NCBI GenBank assembly: GCA_949128115.1
Contig: OX421962.1
Coordinates: forward strand, 44,415,745-44,479,744
Length of the DNA stretch: 64,000 bases
Origin: Anaspis maculata
Lineage: Eukaryota; Arthropoda; Insecta; Coleoptera; Scraptiidae
Direction of reading: 5' to 3'
Part shown: positions 39,226 through 51,736 of the stretch, one piece after another
Layout: each line of letters opens with the position of its first letter
Numbering within the stretch: position 1 is the stretch's first letter
The notes under the pieces: generated by a model
What the model was told of the DNA's origin: nothing
What the model saw: only the letters and a program-made list of their open reading frames with translations
Databases searched by the model: none
Program-made: the position numbers and the translations under genes

Positions 39226-41603
39226 GATGCCGCGATTTACTTATTTCATATACCAATACCAAATGTCAGTCCCCCCTACTTGAGTGGAAAGTGTTAGTGC
39301 TCAAGTTTACCAAGTTTGACTCGGAATTCAATTGCGGAACTATAGGTACCTATTTATTAACTGGAATCTAAGCTAAATTCCCTTTCGCACACCTTCTGCC
39401 CACTTAGCATTCAATTCAGCAATCAGAGGGAACTGCCACGCGGCAAATTTCACTTCATGCAACAATTTGATAGACACTGGACCTAAAGTTTCCATCAGCC
39501 ATCTACAATACATCAACCACGTGACTGGCCTTGCTAAACGCTTTTACCGCCACCAACAGTCCAACAGAATATGTACAAAGCTAATAGAGGCAGAAGCACG
39601 AGGCAAATCTTATGAAAGCAACATCATGGTTCATAGATTTCCAGGAAAGACGACCTAGAGTTTCACGCCAATGATGTCGGGTTCTGGTGCGGTTCGTGTC
39701 CGCGGTGTTTTATTTCGCATGTTTCATCAGACATGCACGCGCGAAAATGTTGGGAAGAGCCAGAGACAAGAGAATGGAGAGGTAACGTTACAAGTTTATT
39801 ATTTTAGCTTTAATTAGGAGACGTCATAAATTAATGGGCAGGCGGGCTTTGTATGGTTCTCTCTCTTTGAGAAACATTCATCAGGATTGCTCCCTATCGC
39901 ACACAGAAGTGTTTCCTATCTGGCTGGTCAAGAGGGATCAAGGCTCGGATCTCGCAGCGAGTAAAAAGCTCACTTGAGTTGCACGAAGCCGCAAATTAGA
40001 GTTGGTAAACTAAAACTGAATAACCATAATACCATTTGGTGCAGGGAGCGCAGATGTTTGTTTTGGCGGTAATTATCAGTGCACGTTTAGCTATGCAGTC
40101 TGATAAGTTTGATGTATACTCATCTATTGAATTATACTTAAGTAATTGAATTTATCCAGTTTGCTAAAGGCGAAGAGTTATTCGAATTTAATCACGTGCT
40201 GTATTACCATCATTTGAGCGTTTTGCTCTACTGTCGGCTTGTAGATGGTATTGGAGACATTACGTCTTCAATTATTATTCAACTGCAGCTGCGACCAGAC
40301 CTTACTCGCTGGGCAGATGTTTATCATTACTAACAAAAACTCATATGAACAAAAACAATTCCCTGTTGCAGCAATACCGCCATCAGCCACGGCCATATAC
40401 TGTTTACATCTTTGCATCAACTTCAACACTTCAACTGACCAGACCACACTCACTGACACCAGAGTATTGTTAGTCATATTACGACAAGTTATATTATATC
40501 ATTTCATAAGTCGTTTTTATTCAGTTATGTCACTTTTTTGATCTGTTCGTATTTTCCTGGAAGTCTAGTTGAATATGTATTGGAAGAAGAAACCTGACCC
40601 ATGCTCCCATGCAAATACTTCATCTCTCAAGATCACGCGATCAATTGAGAAGGTGAGATAACTTAATTAACATTGTGAACGAATCAAAAACAATGAATTA
40701 TGATCGAAATTGTTCACAACTTGAATGTTTTCCACGCAAATTCGACTTTGTTTGGTGTTAATATCATACTGTCAAAGTTCAAAGTCAGACAGTGAAAACG
40801 CGACACCAATCTCTTATGGAACTTGAAGAGCCATCCACTTTTGCTTGTTTGGATGATGGGTGGTCTCTGTAAAGGTTGTCAGAAATGGCAGAGTGACTTA
40901 GCTCATCGAAATCAACGATATCGAAGAAACTAAGGGAGGGAGGAAGGTAAAAGTACTATATTCAACCAAATTTCCTCAAATTCAGCATAGTCTAATTTGC
41001 CAAAATCATCTACCTACCTGCCTATTACTATCGCCTACTATTATATCACTTAATTATATTTATATTATCGTTTTATTTATTTCATTATTGCATCTGGTAT
41101 TTTTTTTTGCTTCTTATGGCTTGCTACTTTTGTATTTAGTTTATTTATTGAATGGTTTTTATTTGTCACTTAAAGAGGTGGTCCAGGTTGTAGTAGCAAT
41201 AATTCACCATTCGATGGTCCATCAAAAACTAGGTCGACATGCATAATTTAATTTCCTCCGAAACACTTCCTAAGGGAGATAAAGCCCTTCAAAGTTCAGT
41301 TTTTAAAATCTTTTTTTGCAATAACTCTCAAGTCATTAAAGTGATTTTGAGCAAATTTGGTACAAGTGCTCACGAAACAGATACCCATCACTTGACGCAG
41401 ATAACTTTTGTCAAAATTGTCCAGTGGTGGGGATTGTTCAACTTCTCCCACCCCATTTTCTACGCTACTGGATATTTTTGAGAAATTATACTTTTTTTGG
41501 ATTCCTTGCTTTGAATTATTGCTACAATAACCTGTACCACCCTGTATAATTGATCTTTTTCGTAAATAGCGCGTTTTTCCGCTCATTGTTTGTGCGATTC
41601 ATG
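39226..41603. other. gene-free stretch
   Basis: No gene is supported. Around 41160-41560 the text (including ACCACCCTGTATAATTG near 41537) resembles a decayed CAGGGTGG foldback. The remainder shows nothing recognisable. Confidence 0.4.
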
Positions 41604-41735
41604 ATTAGTTTAGAAGCATCTGAAGAACCTTTCAAATTAATATTCTCCCCAGAATTCCTGAGCCACTACGTGGACTTTTTCGAAATATTGCAGACAGGTA
41701 GATAATTCCAACAAACTAGCCCATGCTTAATTTAA
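41604..41735. repeat. direct repeat, left copy (partner 42890-43028)
   Basis: The text from ATTAGTTTAGAAGCATCTGA to TAGCCCATGCTTAAT is repeated at 42890-43028 with few changes. The partner runs on uninterrupted where this copy is broken by the TTAA foldback. Confidence 0.85.
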
Positions 41736-42366
41736 GAGTCCTCTGTACGCTTAAAGCAGCTCCGACTAAAAGGCCTCTAAATCGAAGGCGGTTATTCTCT
41801 TCCAACTAGTATTTGGTGATTATACTTCATATCTCCATAAAAACATGTGGAAGGAAAAAATCCGAGAAAAGCCGATCACAGCCGAAGATAGTCAAACTTT
41901 ACGGGCGCCATCCTAGGGCCTTTATTTGACTTGGAAGAAAATTTATTTTTCCAAGGTGGACTCTCTACAGTATTCTGCACCAACGTACCGGGTGATTTTT
42001 CAATAAAATATCCAGAGCCGAAGTTATTTGGCTGTGAAAATTGTTAAGAAAATGCTCAAAAATTTGGAGCCCCATATCTTCAGCTGAAATTTTCGTACTG
42101 AAAAACCACCCGGTACGATCGTGCAGAATACTGTTGAAGGTCCACCCTGAAAAAATGATTATTGTTTCAAGTCAAATAAAGGCCCTAGGGTGGCGCGCGT
42201 AAGATTTGACTATCTTCGGCTGTGATCGGTTTTTCTTGGATTTTTTTCCGGTAACATAATTATATAGACATATGAAGTGGAATCTCCAAATGCCAGTTCA
42301 AAGAAAATCACCGGCTTCGATTAAGAAGCATTTTAGTTGGAGCCACTCTGAGCGTACAGAGGACTC
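41736..42366. mobile_element. TTAA-flanked foldback, copy 3
   Basis: 631 bp from GAGTCCTCTGTACGCTTAAA to its complement, with TTAA on both sides (41732-41735, 42367-42370). The homologous uninterrupted sequence at 43017-43032 reads CATGCTTGATTCAAGCTG, where TCAA occupies the target position. This is the best preserved of the three copies. Non-coding. Confidence 0.85.
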
Positions 42367-42889
42367 TTAAGCTTATTTGATTGAAAAAAATTCTTCCAAA
42401 ATTCAAAATTCACAACATCAAGTAATCCTGAGAGAAAACAAAAGCGGATCGAAAGAAAAGGAAAGATAAGTACGAGTACGACCTAGTCCAGTTTGAATTT
42501 TACAATCAGAGGTAATAGGCTGTTCGGAGAGTCCTAGACGGAGAGAAGAAGGGCTGTCGTTTGGAAGTGAAGGAAGTTTTCAATGAATTTCGGCTCGTTT
42601 TTCAAACCCCAATGAGCACGTTCGACATTTCCATAAACATCTGGACAACGAGGACATACATTTTGATTATGATTCGAAAATAAGTCATGAAGAAATTTGA
42701 GCGGCCTTGTCAATGTACACACTTTTGTGTGCCTTACACTTTTTTGAATTCCTTGTTCAATTATGAAAAAAATGTTACTCATGTGAAATTTTTATTAGAG
42801 GCTTCATTTCCGAGATATTTGGGACATTGTTTCTATACCTGCCACATTCCAAAAGAATCCAATCACTGGCGATGGACTTATGGGGGATC

Positions 42890-43028
42890 ATTAGTTTGGA
42901 AGCATCTGATGAAGAACCTTTCAAATTAATATTCTCCCCAGAACTTCTGAGCCACTACGTGGACTTTTTTCGAATATTGGCATACAGGTAGATTATAATT
43001 CCAACAAACTAGCCCATGCTTGATTCAA
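42890..43028. repeat. direct repeat, right copy (empty site)
   Basis: Partner of 41604-41735. It retains the pre-insertion arrangement across the TTAA-equivalent position. Confidence 0.85.
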
Positions 43029-43826
43029 GCTGATTTGGGAACGATTCGCAAGTTACAAATTTTTAAAAAAGTTACTGAGAATTATAAGTACAAAAAATCA
43101 ACCTCTGAAGCTGTATTGAATTATTGTTTTCTATACAGGGTGAGTCATAAACTACAAAAAAATTTGTTTTCATAAAAAAAAAACAGAAGCAAAAGAATTC
43201 CATTGGAGTGAATTGTGTTTTATTATGCTCTACAATAGTATATTACATACCGAGACGGGAAATACATCATTACTGCTGAGGGCAAAGAAAGCCTCCAGGC
43301 TTTGCTTGGAGCAGTGGCGGACAAAGGGGGAGGCAGTCCGCCCCGGGCCTCGGGACCTCAATCATCTGATGAGGCCCCCAATTCCTTTTGTTTGTAAAAA
43401 TATGGCAAAAAACATTGGGATAAAATCCAAAAATTCCAATTTTTTCCCTCAATGGTCATTTTTTTCGCATATTACTAAAGTGGGTAACATTGTTTTTCTT
43501 TTTTCTTCATTTTAAAGTTACCTTGGCAGGCCCTATGACAACAGGTTTGGGGGCCTACACACAGGCAATAGAGGTGTGTCTGCATCACGAAATCTCTAAG
43601 AATTATTTTCATTTTAGGCTCTAGGGGCCCTGGCCCCGGATATCATAGTGCCAGGGGCCTCAAGCCTTTGAAATTTTGTATTTTATAATTTCTTTTCAAA
43701 AGAGGGTGTCAAAACAACAAAATTATCTTGTCTGCGCGTTGCAGGTAGTAAAATATCATATTATTCTTGATTTTGTATATACTGTGGCGGCTCTCATATG
43801 GGCATGTGGCGGAGGAACTGTTGTCT

Positions 43827-43900
43827 CCCTTGATAGCTTAGTGGTTAGAGTACCCATCCGGCAAATGAAAGACGCAGGTTCGAATCCTGCTCAGGGCAGA
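43827..43900 (+). repeat. tRNA-like sequence / SINE head
   Basis: Contains a good A box (TAGCTTAGTGG near 43834) and a perfect B box (GGTTCGAATCC, 43878-43888), with a CTCAGGGCA 3' acceptor-like end. The acceptor stem does not pair cleanly and the anticodon arm is poor, so it is a tRNA pseudogene or SINE promoter, not a functional tRNA. Confidence 0.65.
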
Positions 43901-44334
43901 CACTTTTTCTCCGTCACATCGCGCCATAATACGAGTAAGTTTTAGCATTAAGTATTGAGTCAACAGTCCAAATCCAATTCAACATCTGGTGGTCAGTGGC
44001 ATAGCCAAGGGGGGCGAGAGTGGGCGGATGACCTCACTTTCCTACCCCCCAAGCGCCCACGCACTCCATCCCAACCAATAAGTGAACCAATGAACCAATA
44101 AGTAGAGAAAAATTCTTCTTGAAAGAAGTTTGATCATCAAGTAATTTTGGTAAAAACGTCAAAAACCGAAATCGCAGAATGCATGAAATATACCGATTAT
44201 CATCAGCATTATTATTATCATGCCCAAAAAATTTCGTCTGCGGCGCTGCCTCTTTCCAACTTGCACCTTCGTCGTTGCCTGTGCCCTCAAACTCTGACTA
44301 CGCAACTGTCTTTTGTAGTCAAGTTAACAACTCA

Positions 44335-46405
44335 TTTTTAGCGCATTTTCCATCTTGATGAAAATCGCTATTGCAACCGCTTTGTCCGTCCGTCCGTCCG
44401 TCCGTCCGTTCCTCGAACTCCTCCCAAACTAGACAACCTAGCTTTCTAATTTTTTCGCTGTTACATAGCTGCTACTCCCAAAGGAGGGCTAGGCTATATT
44501 GGATGTCTATATTGCGCCGCCAACATAGAGAAAACCGCCCCCGATAAACTTGAAATAACATAATATTGCACTTTCTACCAGACCTGATGCTCTGGTGTTC
44601 TCATTTTTTGAATAATACATAGTTGCCACTTATAAACGTGAGCCAAGAAATTCATTTACATTTTCATACGTTCACACGTTTTCATAACATTTCGTCTTTA
44701 ATATGCGCCGCCGACATGAAAAAACTGCTGAAAACCGCCCCCAATCACTTTAAAATGAAAACCATGAACCTGAAGACATAGCGATCTGATTCTTTCGGTA
44801 TATATATAGCTGCCTAAAAATGGGAAAGGATAGGTTACTTTTGGTTAATCGCCGCCCCCAGATTCCGCCCCCAAACGATAAAAAGTGCAACTTTTACAAA
44901 TGTTACTGATTGAGATGTTCCCTTAAACATTTAGGAACTGACAACTCAAATTGTGCAACATTTGCTCAATCGAACGCTGCCGCTCTCACACGCCGCCCCC
45001 AAAGTAAGAGATAAATGAAAAACATGAACCCAAAGACATAGCGATCTAAGTTTTTCGCTATATGGATAGCTGACTGAAAATGGAAAAGGATAGGCTACTT
45101 TTGATATGGCGTCGCCTCCAGCTTCCGCCCCCAAAAGAAAAAAGTGCAACTTTGAACAATTTCCAATGATTTAGCTGATAATGTTACCTCGAAGATCCAG
45201 AAACTCTCGACTCAAACTGTGCAAGAATTTCTTTGCCAAACTCTGCCGCTCCCACACGCCGCCCCCAAAGTGAGAGATAAATGTAAAACATGAACCTGAA
45301 GATATAGCGATCTAATTCTTTCACTATATTGGATAGCTGACTGAAATTGGAAAAACATAGGCCACTTTTAATTAGCCACCGCCTCCAGCTGCCGCCTCCA
45401 AACAAACAAAAAATGCAACTTTCACAATTTTCACTGATTGTCATATTTCCCTCTCATTTAGAAACTCCCAACTCAAACTGTGCAACAGTTACTTTGCCGA
45501 ATGTTGCCGCCCCCACACGCTGCCCTCAAAGTGAGAGATGAATGAAAAACATAAACCCGAAGACATAACGATCTTAATCTTTCGCTATATGGATAGCTAA
45601 CTAAAAATAGGAAAGAATAGGCTACCTTTGACATGGCGCCGCCTCCAACTTCCACCCCCAAAAGAAAAAAAAGTGCAACTTCCAATAATTTCCACTGAAT
45701 TACATTTTAATGTTACTTCAAACATTTAGAAACTCCCAACTCAAACTGTGGAAGAATTTCTTTGCCAAACTGCCGCTCCCACACGCCGCCCCCAAAGTAA
45801 GAGATAAATGTAAAACATAACCCTTGAGACATAGTGATCTAATTGTTCTGCTATATAGATAGCTGACTAAAAATGGGAAGAGAGGCCACTTTTGATTAGT
45901 CGCCGCCTCCAGCTCCCGCCCTCAAACAAAAAAATGCAACTTTAACAATTTTCACTGATTGTCATATTTTCTTAAACATATTTTAGAAACTCGTAACTCA
46001 AACTGTGCAACAGTTACTTTGCCGAATGCTGCCATCTCCACACGCTGCCCTTAAAGTAAGAGATAAATGGAAAACATAAACCCGAAGACATAGCGATCTA
46101 ATTCTTTCGCTATATGGATAGCCGACTAAAAATGGGAAAGAATAGACTACTGTTGATTAGTCGCCGCTCCCAGCTCCCGCCCTCAAACAAAAAAATATAT
46201 TGATGAGTGAAAGAATTTTCATTCAAATCTATTTCATTGGCAAGTACCCCATTCTGATAACACAATATCACAATGAGTTTCGAATAAAGAAAGTGGGCAA
46301 GGAATGGTGTTTCTCCTTCAACCAAATTTTTTCACGTTCACAATATGCCTCTTTGAGAAAATGCGCTACTGAGACTCACGCACGTGAAGGCATACTCACT
46401 TGTTT
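44335..46405. repeat. 262-bp GC-box composite repeat, copy 3
   Basis: Starts TTTTAGCGCATTTTCCATC and (GTCC)n near 44385. CGCCGCCCCCAAA signatures or variants recur near 44991, 45257, 45522, 45787 and 46046, spacing about 260-266 bp. It ends CGCACGTGAAGGCATACTCA. It is the most complete copy and lies within the hAT-like element. Confidence 0.85.
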
Positions 46406-46732
46406 TGTTTCTTAGGCTTTTGCTCAATCACGGCGAGGTAGGGCGGGCCAAAAAGTCTGCCGGCCCCCCTTCATATTGTCAACTTTCACTCCTTAGGGGC
46501 CCCATCTCATAAATCCGCCCAGGGCCCCCAATTCCCTTAGTCCGCCACTGGCCTGGAGGCTCTAGCCCGAAGCTGGAATGATGTATTTACCGTCGAGAGT
46601 ATGTATACTATTTCACTCACAACCATGTACTCAGCTTGCAGGATTACAGGCGTTCAAAAGTTGAAATCTGAAAATAAACTTTTTGCCATAACTTCCAGAC
46701 ATAGGCCAGGCGGTATGTCGGTAAAATCACTA

Positions 46733-48192
46733 CAATCTGGAAAAAACTCCGACCAAAGCTTTTATGGTGTCAAACTCTTCGTAAGGTCAGTAGTTATCTA
46801 CCACTGAGTTTCCGCCCAAAAACGAGTTGTGCTGATTCCTCCACATCTGCGCGAAGGTAAAGGATGCCTCGAAAGTGCAAAAAGACCTGTTAAACCTTCC
46901 TACTTTTTTGTTATATTTGCCTAAATGCAAACATACAGCTCTTACGCAAACATTGGAAGCATCTGTCATCATCTCTGTGCCAATCTTACTGTTGAAAAAA
47001 AAGATTTCTTTGTGCGGATCAGATAAATCACATTTAATTGTTTTTTTCACACAAGAAAACGATGGAGCAACATGTATTTTGGATGTTTTCTAATAACTTG
47101 TACTCACTGAGCCCATCTATGGCACTAAAATTTCAATAACAGCATTTTTGAAGATGTTGCCAGCAAAAAAGTTAATAATTTTCACCCGCCTGTTCAGCAG
47201 CAATTTTTCCAATTTTACCAAACACCGTTTCCGGAAGTTTTATGAGGAATGAAAAGCTCAAACTCTTCTCTAACGATATCGTGCCTGGCTTAACCGCGGC
47301 ACGCACTTGAAAGTCTAAAAAACTGTTTTCTTTTCGAGAGGTCCTGTTTCACCCGTGTGCGGCCGTGCCTACTTGACATAGACCGGACTGATTACACGAG
47401 CTTGGAAATGTACTCTTTTCCAGCTTTAAAACGCGACCATTATAATTGACACTTTGTACATTGATTCATGAAGAATTCATACATTATTTTATCATTAATG
47501 GTCGTGTTTCAAAGCTGGAAGAAAGTACATTTTCAAGCTTGTGTAATCAGTCCGGTCTATGTCAAGTAGGCATGGCCGCACGCGGGTAAAATAGAACCGC
47601 TCGAAAGAAATCAGTTTCCTACACTTTCAAAAAGCGTGCCGCAGTTAAGCCAGATATAATATCATTAGAAAACAGTTCCAGCTTGTCATTCCCTATAAAA
47701 TTTTCGAGAACGGTGTTTGGTAAAATTGAAAAAACTGCTGCTGAACAGGCGGGTAAAAGTTATCCACTTCTTAGCGGGCAGCATCTTCAAAAATGCTGTT
47801 ATTGAAATTTTAACGCCATGAATGGGTTCAGTCAGTACAAGTTATTAGAAAACATCTAAAATACATGTTGCTCCATCGTTTTCTTGTGTGGAAAAACAAT
47901 TAAATGTGATTTATCTGACCCGCACAAAGAAATCTTTTTTTTCAACAGTAAGACTGACACAGAGATGATGACAAATGCTTCCAATGTTTGCGTTAGAGTT
48001 GTACGTTTGCATTGAGGTAAATAAAATGAAAATGTACGGGGGTTTAACAGGTCTTTTAGCACCTTCAAGACATCTTTCACCTTTGGGCAGATGTGGAGGA
48101 ATCAGCACAACTCGTTTTTGGGCGGAAACTCAGTGGTAGATACCTACTGACCTTACGAAGAGTTTGACACCATAAAAGCTTTGGTCGGAATT
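46733..48192. repeat. 1.46-kb palindrome
   Basis: Outer ends AAAAACTCCGACCAAAGCTT and its complement. Arms of about 690 bp meet around ATTAATGGTCG / CGACCATTATAA near 47440-47510. The mirrored short ORFs are arm artefacts. An outer word AGGCCAGGCGGTA (46711) is mirrored at 49676, beyond the next palindrome. Confidence 0.8.
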
Positions 48193-48218
48193 TTTTCTAT
48201 CTAGAATGACCTATAGTG

Positions 48219-49664
48219 CAAGCGGTACACACCTAAAAACACATCGATACTGCATTTTGGAGTGCAGTAGCGAGATTTGGTATGGGCATACTTTATACCA
48301 AGACAAGCGATTTGACCCGCAGCACTCGATATTTTGTCCCTTAGGGGGCCAATGGGGGCCCTCCAAATTTTCAAGATGCAAGAACTTCCACATGACGATC
48401 ATTGAGTATCGTCATGTATGTCATAAGTGAAGCTTACGGGTCTATTGAAAATATTTTCATCAATTGTCGTTGTGTCCGATTCATTCTTCACACTTGAAAA
48501 AAAATTTCTTTGGCAAAGGTCAAAAAAACGGTTTTTTTTTTCTTCTATGCAAGGAGACGATGAATTCATATGTTCTGTTGCGTTCCCAACTGAATCGCAT
48601 TCCCTGAACCTAATTATAAAGACATTTTTCTTGTAATGGTATTTTTCAAAGAAGTGGTGACCTCTTCAGTACCTCTTTTCCAAGAGCATTTCTTCCTATG
48701 TCCCCACTGGATATCACTCGTAATTTTTGCAGGAATGGAGACCTCGAACTCTTTTCCTGGTAGTTGCGAAGCAACATGACTCTAAAACGCCCAAGGGAGC
48801 CCAAAAAAATTGTTTTCTGCTGGGCCGTCCAACTTACGATATTTTGATTTTATAGTAGGAGAGCCGCGGACCAGTATTCAATCCAGGCTGCAGGCGCAGG
48901 CGATTTGGTTTCAACAGAAAATATTCTTCAATGCCGTGTTTTATTGCAGTACAACAAAACGCAGAGTCGTTAGGTGTAAGTAGGTATATTTTTCGGTAGA
49001 ACTTATTCGCCTAGACTAGATCTTATTTATTTGCGCGTCTCCCCTACTACAAAATCAACATGCCAAAAATTTGACGGCCCAGCAGGAAAAAAAAGTTTTA
49101 GGGCTCTCTTGTATGTTTTGAAGCCATGTTGCATGAAAATTACTAAGAAAAGAGTTCAAGCTTCTCATATCAGCGAAAATTGACAGTCTTATCCACTAGG
49201 AACATTGAAAAAAATGCTGTTGAAAAAAGTGTACTGAAGAGGTCACCTCTTCTTGGGAAAATGATATTGCGAAAAAATTGTCTTTATATTTGGGCTTACG
49301 GAACGCGATTTAGTTGGGAACGCAACAAAACATATGAATTTATCGTTTTCTTGCACAGCAGAAAAAATAAAAACAGTTTTTTTGACCTCTGCGAAAGATT
49401 TTTTTTTTCAAATGTGAAGAATGAATCGGACACGACGACATTTGATGAAAACATTTTCAATAGACCCGTAAGCTTCACTTATGGCAGACATAACAATACT
49501 CAATGATCATTTTGTGAAAGTTCTTGCATCTTGAAAATTTGGAGGGCCCCCATTGGGACGAAATATCGAGTGCTGCGGGTCAAATCGCTTGTTTTGGTAT
49601 AAAGTACGCCCATGCAAAATCTCGTTACTGCACTCCAAAATGCGGTATGCTTTTGCGTACCGCT
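48219..49664. repeat. 1.45-kb palindrome
   Basis: AGCGGTACACACC ... ACTGCATTTTGGAGTGCAGT at the left mirrors ACTGCACTCCAAAATGCGGT ... GCGTACCGCT at the right. The arms continue with CAAGCGATTTGACCCGCAGC and complement. The centre lies near 48900-49000. Mirrored ORFs beginning MKLTGLLK arise on both strands and have no recognisable domain. Confidence 0.8.
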
Positions 49665-50299
49665 CCCACTACTACCGCCTGGCCTAACAGGCCGATTAAT
49701 TTTGCTGAAACTTGGTTTAGGAAATACTGATTAGCACACTTATTGTTTGGTTGGATGCATATTTTGAAATTTCCCTTCTAAAGCTACCATTTCTTCACTT
49801 TCTCGGGAGGTCGGCAATGGGTCACTTCCCGATCCCCTACTAGGTATGTAATGAATCAATTACCATAGTGGTTGTGAGTGAAAATTATGAGACCATTGTA
49901 ACTGTTTGCAGGCACTTTTAAGAAAAAATATTTGTAAATAGGTAGGTAGGTACTCATTGTTTTTCAAGCGATCGAAGGACCAACTTTTGTCCCTTCATAA
50001 CTTCGAAATTAAAGAAGATAAAATTGTTTCAACAATTTCCCAGCACTTACTACTTACATCTCTATATTATTATTACGCAGCTTCAAGGTGGCTGGGAACT
50101 TTTGATTCACCCTGTATAAATAGTAAATCATAATCATAATGCATTCAATTTTATGCATATGCCGTATCATGAACATTCAACAAACTGCAATTGGTGTGAA
50201 ATATCAGTAAATACTTAAATTACCATAAAATTATTGAATAGCTTGAAATAGACTAGGCGTGCTGTTTGAATAGTGCTGCAAGGCAATCGACAGCCACAA

Positions 50300-50379
50300 G
50301 GCAGCGTGGCCGAGCGGTCTAAGGCGCTGGTTTTAGGCACCAGTCCGAAAGGGCGTGGGTTCGAATCCCACCGCTGTCA
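50300..50379 (+). tRNA. tRNA-Leu(UAG)
   Basis: A complete cloverleaf. The acceptor stem GGCAGCG pairs with CGCTGTC (one G-U). The A box is TGGCCGAGCGG. The anticodon stem CTGGT/ACCAG encloses TTTAGGC, giving anticodon UAG. The long variable arm TCCGAAAGGG is typical of leucine tRNA. The T arm has B box GGTTCGAATCC, and the discriminator base is A. It decodes CUA/CUG-type leucine codons. The length and arms look fully functional, and an oligo-T terminator follows directly. It has no intron. It is the only feature in the window that I regard as a clearly intact host gene. Confidence 0.96.
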
Positions 50380-50380
50380 G

Positions 50381-50388
50381 TTTTTTTT
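50381..50388 (+). terminator. RNA polymerase III oligo-T terminator
   Basis: A run of eight T directly after the tRNA-Leu 3' end, the usual pol III stop. Confidence 0.85.
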
Positions 50389-51732
50389 CTGTTTTTAGTT
50401 CAGATTGATTAAAAAATATTTGTTCGTTAATTGATCGTAATGTAATATTTTTATTTTAAAGTTGTTTGGCACCTAATTTCGACACAAAATTGCAAATTTA
50501 TGATGGTCGACGGGTTTCATGTACTTATTTTTTCAATTACATTATTATTATTTGAGAAGGAATGAAGAGATGTTGGATAATGCATTGAAAAGAACCGGCG
50601 TGCCAAGGGTTGGATTATTTAGGTAGAGCTCAAGCGCTCAAGCCCTTTTAGTTTCATTATTTCGCTTTTAATATGGAGCATCGACCTTGGTGAAACTACA
50701 TCATATGACGTCCCGGGAAATTTATGATGGGGCTGTACTGCAGCAAGGACGTCGGCGAGGGGTGAAAATGTCGAGGGCGACTCACCCTCAATCGTATCGG
50801 TGGAAGAGTAGGTGCATGCAGTCGCTGTGACCTTATATCTGTTCTTATCATAGAACATCAACTCACATGACTAGAACAGACAGAGGCTGGAGATAAAAGA
50901 AATTGAACAGGAAATTAAGTTGCATTTCTTTGGATGAACGGTGGCTTTCGACCCTACGCGCGGAATTTAGAAAAGATATAAAAACGTCAAGTGCGCTGGT
51001 GGAGTGGTTCTTCTCTTCCAATTCGTATATAGCGCGAAAATAATAATTTAGTACCATCATCTATACTACGGTGGTGATATCAAATTTACTGTTTCTCTTT
51101 GTTTCGCTTCACCAGCCCAAAGATGTAACTGATACGGTTTCCGAGTTTCTATATAAATTATGGTTTTATCACACGACAGCTCCGCAAAAAATATTACGGT
51201 TTTGGACAAGGGCAGTATTTAGATGTCACTTTGGCTTTGTTCCTTTTTTTATTATTTCGGTGTTTTTCAAATCGACGAGCGCTCGAGAAAATTTATGAAA
51301 ATTTAATCGGGAAATTACCTTAGGCAGGCACATTGGCAGTTAATTAAAAATTGAAGATGACGCTCATTTTATTCGAGAGCTGCAGGAACTCTACTAATGG
51401 GAATTATTGTCGACGAAGTGTTCCCTTTTACTTGGCGTCGCGGCTCAGACTTAGATAATCGATGTCCCACCTAGTTCTCTATGACCTAGTTCAACCCTGT
51501 CTTTGGCATTTCAATTCGCAGAAAAAAACTAACGTTGCACAGGGTTGATTCATAGCTAGGTAGTAGTTATGGAATTATGCATGAAAAACTTGTCTATTAT
51601 GGGCGCTAATTGCACAGTTCTGTTGTACCTATTTCTGGAGAGCTTTTTGCTCATTTATTCATTTACAGGCAGTGGCATCTATCATTTTCCCGTATAAAAA
51701 AATTATTTTTGTAGAGTTCACCAGGAAGTAAC
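50389..51732. other. gene-free stretch
   Basis: No gene is supported. The minus-strand frame at 50619-50861 has no recognised domain. A lone ATTCACCCTGTATA end just before the tRNA (near 50106) marks a decayed foldback. Confidence 0.4.
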
Positions 51733-51736
51733 GATT

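Larger units (their letters stand above)
43312..46550. mobile_element. non-autonomous hAT-like element, 3239 bp
   Basis: Termini CAGTGGCGGACAAAGG and the complement of CAGTGGCGGACTAAGG. Flanking 8-mers GCTTGGAG (43304-43311) and GCCTGGAG (46551-46558) are a target duplication with one mismatch. CAGTGGCG ends plus an 8-bp duplication fit the hAT superfamily. No transposase is present. Its cargo is a tRNA-like sequence and copy 3 of the 262-bp composite repeat. Confidence 0.75.
43233..46612. repeat. small foldback split by a hAT-like element
   Basis: ATAGTATATTACATACCGAG with GGGAAATACATCAT on the left mirrors ATGATGTATTTACCGTCG and ATGTATACTAT on the right. Together with GCCTCCAGGC / GCCTGGAGGC they make a hairpin of about 130 bp once the 3239-bp insert is removed. 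Confidence 0.75.

Noticed and set aside
43827..43900. A functional tRNA gene
   Set aside because: A and B boxes are good, but the acceptor stem has an unpaired extra base and the anticodon arm is poor, so it is better as a SINE head or pseudogene.
44335..46405. A CRISPR array for the evenly spaced GC-rich repeats
   Set aside because: Units are about 262 bp and similar throughout, with no short conserved repeat separating unique spacers, and the DNA is eukaryotic.
48427..49478. Mirrored MKLTGLLK ORFs as a conserved protein
   Set aside because: They are the two arms of one palindrome, end at different points, and are low-complexity; similarity reflects arm identity.
50300..50379. tRNA-Leu(UAG) as a suppressor that reads the two TAG codons of the transposase
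   Set aside because: The UAG anticodon pairs with CUA codons. Reading a UAG codon would need a CUA anticodon, so this tRNA does not explain readthrough.
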